This document shows, piece by piece, positions 1 to 3,784 of a stretch of DNA of 6,993 bases. This DNA comes from JBEIUL01 sp044356865 (GTDB lineage: Bacteria > Planctomycetota > Phycisphaerae > Phycisphaerales > SM1A02), in NCBI GenBank assembly GCA_044356865.1, contig JBIKVN010000177.1:1-6993 (forward strand). Reading direction: 5' to 3'. How positions within the stretch are numbered: position 1 is the first letter of the stretch; each line of letters begins with the position of its first letter. Below the pieces are notes generated by a model. The model worked only from the letters and a program-made list of their open reading frames with translations, had not been told where the DNA came from and searched no databases. The position numbers and the translations under genes are program-made.

Positions 1-1523
1 CGACCGAGCTCCTCGGCTGCCGCCTCGAGGGCATCGCCCTCGGCATGGGCGAGGCCCTGCGCCGCACCTCGATCTCGCCGAACGTCAAGGAACGCCTCGA
101 CTACTCGTGCGCGGTGCTTGACGCCGAAGGTCGCCTCGTCGTGAACGCCCCGCATCTGCCGGTGCACCTCGGGGCGATGGGCGCGTGCGTGCGGGCGGTC
201 GCGAAGGCGATTCCGCTTCGCCCCGGCGATGTCGCGATCGTCAACCACCCGGCGTTCGGCGGCTCGCACCTGCCCGACCTGACCACGGTCACGCCGGTCC
301 ACTCCGACGGCGAGCTCGTCGCGTTCGTCGCGAGCCGCGCCCACCACGCCGAGATCGGCGGCACGCGTCCGGGCTCGTTTCCCCCGGACGCGAAGTGTCT
401 CGCCGAGGAAGGCGTGGTCGTGCCGCCGACGCTGGTGGTGGCCCGCGGCGAGGACCGGATCGACGCGTTCGCGCGGATGCTGAAGGAAGCCCCGTTCCCG
501 TCGCGGAGCCCCGACGAGAACCTCGCGGACCTTCGCGCCTCGATCGCCGCCAACGAGCTGGGCGTCCGGCAGGTCGCGGCGATCGTCGACGAGATCGGCC
601 GCGAGGCGTTCCGCTCCGGCTGCGCGGCGATCCTCACCCGGGGCCGCGCGGCGGTCGCGGCGATCGCGAGGCGGCTCGGCCCGTCCGAACGCCGGGCGTA
701 CGACCGCCTCGACGACGGCTCGCCGATCGCGGTCTCGATCCGCCCGTCCGGCGACCGCCTCACGATCGACTTCACCGGCTCGGCCCCCGTCCATTCGCAT
801 GGGTTCAACGCCCCGCTCGCGGTCACCCGGGCCGCGGTGATGTACGCGCTCCGGCTCGCCTCCGACGAGGAGATCCCGCTGAACGAAGGCCTGCTCGAGG
901 CGTGCGAGGTGGTCGTCCCGCGCGGCATCCTGAACCCCGACTTCGCCGCCGACCCCGGCGTGTGCCCGCCGGTCGTCGCGGGCAACACCGAGACGAGCCA
1001 GCGGGTCACCGATGTGCTGCTTGCCACCCTCGGCCTCGCGGCGGCCAGCCAGGGCACGATGAACAACCTGCTGTTCGGCGACGCGACCTACGGGGCCTAC
1101 GAGACGATCTGCGGCGGCGCGGGCGCGACCGAGGTCGCCGACGGCGCCGACGCGATCCATGTCCACATGACCAACACCCGCATCACCGATGTCGAGGTGC
1201 TCGAGCGGCGATTTCCCGTGGTGGTCCGGCGGTTCGGCGTGCGGCGCGGGACCGGCGGCCGCGGCACGCATCGCGGCGGCGACGGGGCGATCCGCGAGAT
1301 CGAGTTCCTGCATCCCGCGTCGGTGTCGATCCTGGCGCAGCGGCGGCTCGTCCCGCCGCCCGGGGCCGCGGGCGGCGAGGCCGGCTCGTGCGGGCGGCAG
1401 TGGGTGATTCGCGCCGACGGCTCGCGGGAGGAAGTGCCCGGCGTCGTCGCGATCGAGCTGGCGGCCGGCGAGGCGATCCGCATCGAGACCCCGGGCGGCG
1501 GCGGCTGGGGAGCGCCGCGCTGA
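1..1523 (+). CDS. 5-oxoprolinase / hydantoinase B family protein, 5'-truncated by window
   Basis: This is the HyuB-type half of an ATP-dependent 5-oxoprolinase (5-oxo-L-proline to L-glutamate with ATP hydrolysis, cytoplasmic) or of a related N-methylhydantoinase. The first full codon is at position 3 and about 506 residues are visible. The ATG at 45 is not the true start: the 14 codons before it read on as TELLGCRLEGIALG, matching the family's conserved lead-in to MGEALRRT. Family blocks are NAPHLPVHLGAM (nt 144-179), NHPAFGGSHLPD (243-278), HHAEIGG (342-362), NTETSQRVTD (from 983), MTNTRITDVEVLERRFP (from 1167) and terminal PGGGGWG (1491-1511). The NAPHxPVHLGAM and KERLDYSCA blocks resemble true 5-oxoprolinases more than hydantoinases, so the missing part may be a fused HyuA ATPase domain as in about 1200-residue oxoprolinases; a separate hyuA upstream is equally possible. 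Exact substrate is uncertain. Confidence 0.9.
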   Translation, partial: TELLGCRLEGIALGMGEALRRTSISPNVKERLDYSCAVLDAEGRLVVNAPHLPVHLGAMGACVRAVAKAIPLRPGDVAIVNHPAFGGSHLPDLTTVTPVHSDGELVAFVASRAHHAEIGGTRPGSFPPDAKCLAEEGVVVPPTLVVARGEDRIDAFARMLKEAPFPSRSPDENLADLRASIAANELGVRQVAAIVDEIGREAFRSGCAAILTRGRAAVAAIARRLGPSERRAYDRLDDGSPIAVSIRPSGDRLTIDFTGSAPVHSHGFNAPLAVTRAAVMYALRLASDEEIPLNEGLLEACEVVVPRGILNPDFAADPGVCPPVVAGNTETSQRVTDVLLATLGLAAASQGTMNNLLFGDATYGAYETICGGAGATEVADGADAIHVHMTNTRITDVEVLERRFPVVVRRFGVRRGTGGRGTHRGGDGAIREIEFLHPASVSILAQRRLVPPPGAAGGEAGSCGRQWVIRADGSREEVPGVVAIELAAGEAIRIETPGGGGWGAPR

Positions 1524-1527
1524 ACCC

Positions 1528-2352
1528 CTACCGCATGCCGCGGAACGGCGGCTCGGAATAGTCCGCGTCGTAGCGGAACGGGCGGATCGAGGTCGCGAGG
1601 CCGCGGGCCTCGTCGATCTCGACGAGCGCCCCGCACATCGCTTCCCCCCCGCTGCCCATCTCGTACGGGACATGGATCGCGGTGGTCATGTGCTTCAGCA
1701 CATGGTCGGGATTCCGCCCGATCACCGAGTCGTAGGGCCCGCACATGCCGGCGTCGGTCAGGAACGCGGTGCCGCCGCGGAACACGCGGGCGTCGGCGGT
1801 CGGGACATGCGTATGCGTGCCGATCACCGCGGCCACCCGGCCGTCGAGGTACTTCCCGAGCGCGGCCTTCTCGCTGGTCGCCTCCATGTGGGCCTCGACG
1901 AGGACCACCGGGTTCTTCTCGGGAATCGCCGCGAGCATCTCGTCGGCGCAGGCGAACGGGTCGTCGGCCGGCAGCGGGAAGTAGATCCGCCCGAGCACCG
2001 TGAATACCCAGAGGTCGCGGGTGCGGCGACCGCCGGCGGGAATCCGCAGGAGCCGCTTCCCCGGAGCCTTTCGCGACAGGTTCGCCGGACGGGCGATGGG
2101 GACGGAGGCGTCGCAGAGGCTCGGCAGGATCTTCCCCTCGCGGAAGCAATGGTCGCCGAGCGTGACCGCATCGATCCCGAAATCGAGGAAGGTCTTGAGG
2201 AGATCGGGCGTGATGCCGCTGCCCGCCCGGGCGTTCTCGCCGTTGGCGACGATCGCGTCGGGCGCGAGCTCGGCCCGCATGCGGGGCAGCTGCTGGGCGA
2301 CGACCGAGCGGCCGGGGGAACCGTTGATGTCTCCGAGGAAGGCGAGTCGCAA
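1528..2352 (-). CDS. YmdB/TIGR00282-family metallophosphoesterase
   Basis: A complete 274-residue protein of the calcineurin-like YmdB family, which has a dinuclear metal site; the Bacillus subtilis member is a 2',3'-cyclic-nucleotide phosphodiesterase. Visible family signatures are GD at 7-8 (metal ligand Asp8), NGEN at 37-40 (Glu39, Asn40), LGDH at 65-68, EAHMEATSEK at 153-162 (His155), GTHTHVPTAD at 178-187 (His180, His182) and TDAGMCGPYDSVIG at 199-212. The usual asparagine ligand in LGNH is aspartate here (Asp67); all other expected ligands are kept. Length is close to the family norm of about 265. The start is TTG at 2352: it puts Asp8 exactly at the family position, and no in-frame ATG or GTG lies nearby upstream. 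No Shine-Dalgarno is visible. A CATAAT box 6 nt upstream suggests a very short or absent leader. It ends 4 bp from the stop of the convergent oxoprolinase gene. Cellular role in this organism is unknown. Confidence 0.93.
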   Translation of the reverse strand: MRLAFLGDINGSPGRSVVAQQLPRMRAELAPDAIVANGENARAGSGITPDLLKTFLDFGIDAVTLGDHCFREGKILPSLCDASVPIARPANLSRKAPGKRLLRIPAGGRRTRDLWVFTVLGRIYFPLPADDPFACADEMLAAIPEKNPVVLVEAHMEATSEKAALGKYLDGRVAAVIGTHTHVPTADARVFRGGTAFLTDAGMCGPYDSVIGRNPDHVLKHMTTAIHVPYEMGSGGEAMCGALVEIDEARGLATSIRPFRYDADYSEPPFRGMR

Positions 2353-2358
2353 GACGGC

Positions 2359-2364
2359 ATTATG
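2359..2364 (-). promoter_or_regulatory. Candidate -10 box (CATAAT) for the YmdB-type gene
   Basis: Read on the minus strand, CATAAT matches the sigma-70 -10 consensus TATAAT at five of six positions and is the most AT-rich hexamer in this GC-rich gap. It lies 6 nt before the TTG start, so transcription would begin almost at the start codon, giving a leaderless or nearly leaderless mRNA. No convincing -35 box sits 16-18 bp upstream. Assignment rests on motif and position only. Confidence 0.35.
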
Positions 2365-2394
2365 GGGTCGAAGGGTGCAGGTTTGGTCCTTCCC

Positions 2395-2418
2395 GGGGTC
2401 GGGATTTCTTCCCGCCCC
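2395..2418. repeat. Bulged inverted repeat in the divergent gap
   Basis: GGGG (2395-2398) pairs with CCCC (2415-2418) and CGGGA (2400-2404) with TCCCG (2410-2414), leaving a single bulged T at 2399 and a TTTCT loop. It lies upstream of both flanking genes, between their candidate promoters. It could be an operator or a chance GC-rich fold. Confidence 0.4.
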
Positions 2419-2441
2419 GTGAATTCGCGTCCGAGGTTCGC

Positions 2442-2447
2442 TACACT
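2442..2447 (+). promoter_or_regulatory. Candidate -10 box (TACACT) for the DUF3553 gene
   Basis: TACACT matches TATAAT at four of six positions and sits in the context GCTACACT in an otherwise GC-rich stretch. A transcript from here would start near 2453-2455, just before the 18-bp palindrome, and would carry about a 215-nt leader to the ATG at 2669. No clear -35 box was found at the usual spacing, so this is a weak call. Confidence 0.25.
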
Positions 2448-2461
2448 CCGCCCTGTCGCCC

Positions 2462-2479
2462 GATCCGGAATTCCGGATC
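2462..2479. promoter_or_regulatory. Perfect 18-bp palindrome, candidate operator
   Basis: GATCCGGAATTCCGGATC is identical to its own reverse complement over 18 bp with no central spacer. It begins about 15 bp after the candidate plus-strand -10 box, where a homodimeric repressor would block transcription. The spacerless symmetry suits a DNA-level binding site better than an RNA hairpin. The binding protein is unknown. Confidence 0.4.
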
Positions 2480-2561
2480 CCGGGCGGCCGAGGACGGCCA
2501 GCGGGCCGACCGGCCGCCGGGCCGAAGCCCAGGATGCTTCAGGCGAAGACGGCGGGGAACG

Positions 2562-2581
2562 GAAGCGGAAGGAACCGCTTC
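2562..2581 (+). promoter_or_regulatory. Leader hairpin with GGA in the loop
   Basis: GAAGCGG (2562-2568) and CCGCTTC (2575-2581) form a perfect 7-bp stem around the hexaloop AAGGAA. A GGA displayed in a hexaloop is the geometry recognised by CsrA/RsmA-type translational repressors, and further GGA triplets surround it. The 9-mer GAAGGAACC of this element recurs at 2589-2597. CsrA regulation is inference; only the structure is seen. Confidence 0.35.
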
Positions 2582-2668
2582 GACCGCCGAAGGAACCCGG
2601 AAGATCGCCTCGCCGCGGCTGCGGCCCGGTTTTCCCCATCGAGTGGATCAACAGCAGTGGATGGCCTG

Positions 2669-3289
2669 ATGAGCACGCACCGCGTCGGAGAGAAGGTTCG
2701 CCACGTCAAGAAGCCCGAATGGGGCGTGGGGACCATCAACAAGATCGAGACCGTGACCCGGCAGGGCGCCCGCGACCAGCGGCTCTGGATCCGTTTCGCG
2801 AACGCCGGGCTCAAGACCGTGCTGGCCAGCATGGCCGAGCTCGAGAGCGCCGACGGGCCGGTTGCGTTCGTGGCCCCGGGAGGCGAAACCTTCGCCGCCC
2901 GCGAGGCCCGCCACGAGGGTGGCTGGCTCGGCGAGATCGCCAAGCGCCAGCCCGAGGAGGCGATGACCTCGCTGCCCGCGAGCGCGAGCGACCCGTTCCT
3001 CGCGGTCGAGCGGCGGCTCGGTTTCATCCTCGACCTCTACCGCTTCGAGCCGGTCGGAGGCAAGATCATCGACTGGGCGGTCGCGCAGAGCGGCCTCGAT
3101 GACCCGCTGAGCCGCTTCAACCGCCACGAGCTCGAGAAGTTCTTCGAGCGCTGGGCCCACGACCGCGACATCGCCCTCCATCGCACCCTGCAGGAGTGCC
3201 GGCGCAGTTTCATGAATGTCGACGCCATCCTCGCCCGCGCCCCCGCGGCGGCCCAGCGGGCCCTCAAGAAGCATGTCCTGCTTCGCTGA
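2669..3289 (+). CDS. DUF3553 domain-containing protein
   Basis: A 206-residue protein with a DUF3553-like N-terminal domain at about residues 5-60. It reads VGEKVRHVKKPEWGVGTI followed by WIRFANAGLKTVLASMAELE, the small beta-barrel pattern (GD-V-H-x-WG-G-V ... FxNxGxKT) that also resembles Tudor/KOW-like modules in nucleic-acid-associated proteins. Residues 61-110 are a loosely conserved linker. Residues 110-206 look like a separate helical domain (FILDLYRFEPVGGKIIDWAV, RHELEKFFERWAHDRD, LHRTLQECRRSFMNVDAIL) that I do not recognise. I chose ATG 2669 because MSTHRVGEKVRH begins right at the domain and third-position GC falls sharply upstream. The Shine-Dalgarno is weak at best (GGATGG). There is no signal peptide or membrane segment, so it should be cytoplasmic. 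A nucleic-acid or RNA-polymerase-related role is possible but unproven. A large hairpin encloses the stop codon. Confidence 0.85.
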   Translation: MSTHRVGEKVRHVKKPEWGVGTINKIETVTRQGARDQRLWIRFANAGLKTVLASMAELESADGPVAFVAPGGETFAAREARHEGGWLGEIAKRQPEEAMTSLPASASDPFLAVERRLGFILDLYRFEPVGGKIIDWAVAQSGLDDPLSRFNRHELEKFFERWAHDRDIALHRTLQECRRSFMNVDAILARAPAAAQRALKKHVLLR

Positions 3290-3295
3290 GGGCCC
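3258..3295 (+). terminator. Strong two-part hairpin spanning the DUF3553 stop codon
   Basis: GGGCCCTCA (3258-3266) and TGAGGGCCC (3287-3295) are perfect 9-bp inverted arms, and inside them GAAGC (3268-3272) pairs with GCTTC (3280-3284) around a 7-nt loop. The right outer arm begins with the TGA stop codon (3287-3289). There is no following T-run, so it is not a canonical intrinsic terminator. It could act as an mRNA 3'-end stabiliser, a partial terminator separating this gene from the two downstream, or an RNA-processing boundary. Confidence 0.45.
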
Positions 3296-3304
3296 TCCGG
3301 TAAC

Positions 3305-3430
3305 CGCCCGCCGGGCCGCACCGCCCGCACGACCGGCGCAGGCGGACGCCAATCTCCCCGCTTCCCTCCCGACCCATGGCGAACCCGGCGAACCCGGGTC
3401 ATGTTCCCTTCACGCGAACGCCCGCCGGGC
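3305..3430. repeat. Pair of 12-bp direct repeats bracketing the intergenic gap
   Basis: CGCCCGCCGGGC occurs at 3305-3316 and again at 3419-3430. Each copy contains the inverted arms GCCCG/CGGGC around a single C. Together they bracket most of the 176-bp gap before the coiled-coil gene. Between them lie a short tandem repeat (GGCGAACCC twice, from 3378) and the palindrome ACCCGGGT (3392-3399). In DNA this GC-rich such repeats may be chance, or a two-site operator. Confidence 0.3.
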
Positions 3431-3453
3431 GACGCCGGACGACCGCTCGAAGA

Positions 3454-3458
3454 GGGAG
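3454..3458 (+). promoter_or_regulatory. Ribosome binding site that fixes the coiled-coil gene start
   Basis: GGGAG within AGAGGGAGA lies 7 nt before ATG 3466. It is the only convincing, well-spaced Shine-Dalgarno sequence in the window, and it decides in favour of 3466 over the in-frame upstream ATG at 3376. Confidence 0.7.
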
Positions 3459-3465
3459 ACCCCAC

Positions 3466-3762
3466 ATGGACGAGATCAGCTTCCAGAACAAGATGGCCGA
3501 AATCATGGATCGCATCCGCCGGCTGCCCGGCGAGGCGCCCGAAGGCCAGGCTCCCGACCGCCGCGAGCAGGTGAAGTCGACGGTGAACGAGCTGCAGGAC
3601 TCGCTCGACTTCCTCCGGTTGAGCGTGAAGTACCTGATCTTCGACCTCGAGGCGACGCGGCGCGAGAACGCCTACCTCCGCAAGATGGTCGAGCAGTCGA
3701 ATCGCGAGGCGGAACGCCGGCGGTCCGGGGACGAGGACGACGCCGACGAGCGGCTGGACTGA
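3466..3762 (+). CDS. Small conserved coiled-coil protein (98 aa), function unknown
   Basis: A 98-residue soluble protein. Residues 1-20 form an amphipathic helix (MDEISFQNKMAEIMDRIRRL), followed by a Pro/Gly-containing break (21-31). A long helix or coiled coil runs from about 33 to 87, with a distinctive core SLDFLRLSVKYLIFDLEATRREN at roughly 46-68, and the tail GDEDDADERLD is acidic. I recall very similar short proteins in planctomycete genomes without an assigned function; this is memory, not a search. The start at ATG 3466 is supported by the Shine-Dalgarno at 3454-3458. The stop is 22 bp before the UbiB-type start, so the two genes are probably cotranscribed, and the protein might be a partner or regulator of that kinase. 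The coiled coil implies oligomerisation. There is no signal peptide or membrane segment. Confidence 0.82.
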   Translation: MDEISFQNKMAEIMDRIRRLPGEAPEGQAPDRREQVKSTVNELQDSLDFLRLSVKYLIFDLEATRRENAYLRKMVEQSNREAERRRSGDEDDADERLD

Positions 3763-3766
3763 CGCG

Positions 3767-3784
3767 GCCGCTACCATCCGCGGC
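3767..3784 (+). promoter_or_regulatory. Small hairpin immediately before the UbiB-type start
   Basis: GCCGC (3767-3771) and GCGGC (3780-3784) form a 5-bp stem around the loop TACCATCC and abut the ATG at 3785. No Shine-Dalgarno lies in this 22-bp gap. The loop also contains TACCAT, a four-of-six match to a -10 box. The element may affect initiation of translation, or may be chance in GC-rich sequence. Confidence 0.25.

Larger units (their letters stand above)
2353..2668. other. Divergent intergenic region with candidate promoters, palindrome and GGA-rich leader
   Basis: This 316-bp stretch separates the YmdB-type gene (leftward) from the DUF3553 gene (rightward). It holds a CATAAT box on the minus strand (2359-2364), a hairpin with one bulge (2395-2418), a TACACT box on the plus strand (2442-2447), a perfect 18-bp palindrome (2462-2479), a 7-bp stem with hexaloop (2562-2581), and about twelve GGA triplets between 2454 and 2668. 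A reading frame in phase with the DUF3553 gene opens at ATG 2534, but about a third of its third codon positions are A or T, against very few in the real genes around it. I therefore treat it as untranslated leader. Confidence 0.6.

Noticed and set aside
45..1523. ATG at 45 as the true start of the oxoprolinase-type gene
   Set aside because: The frame is open to the window edge and the residues before this ATG match the conserved family lead-in, so the gene starts upstream.
1513..1550. Possible terminator hairpin (CGCCG/CGGCG) at the oxoprolinase-YmdB junction
   Set aside because: It has only five pairs with a loop of about 28 nt, expected by chance at this GC content.
2421..2484. Cluster of GAATTC, GGATCC and CCCGGG sites resembling a cloning polylinker
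   Set aside because: No vector sequence or linker order is present, the flanks look like native DNA of the same composition, and the sites follow from the palindrome itself.
2534..2668. N-terminal extension of the DUF3553 protein from ATG 2534
   Set aside because: About a third of its third codon positions are A or T, unlike the genes, and the conserved domain begins right after ATG 2669.
1672..3102. Plus-strand open frame of 476 codons across the YmdB-type gene and intergenic gap
   Set aside because: It runs antisense to the YmdB-type gene and out of frame with the DUF3553 gene, with Arg/Gly-rich composition and no domain.
3376..3465. Upstream start ATG 3376 for the 98-aa protein
   Set aside because: The extra 30 residues are Arg/Pro-rich with no conservation signal, whereas ATG 3466 has a good Shine-Dalgarno at the right spacing.
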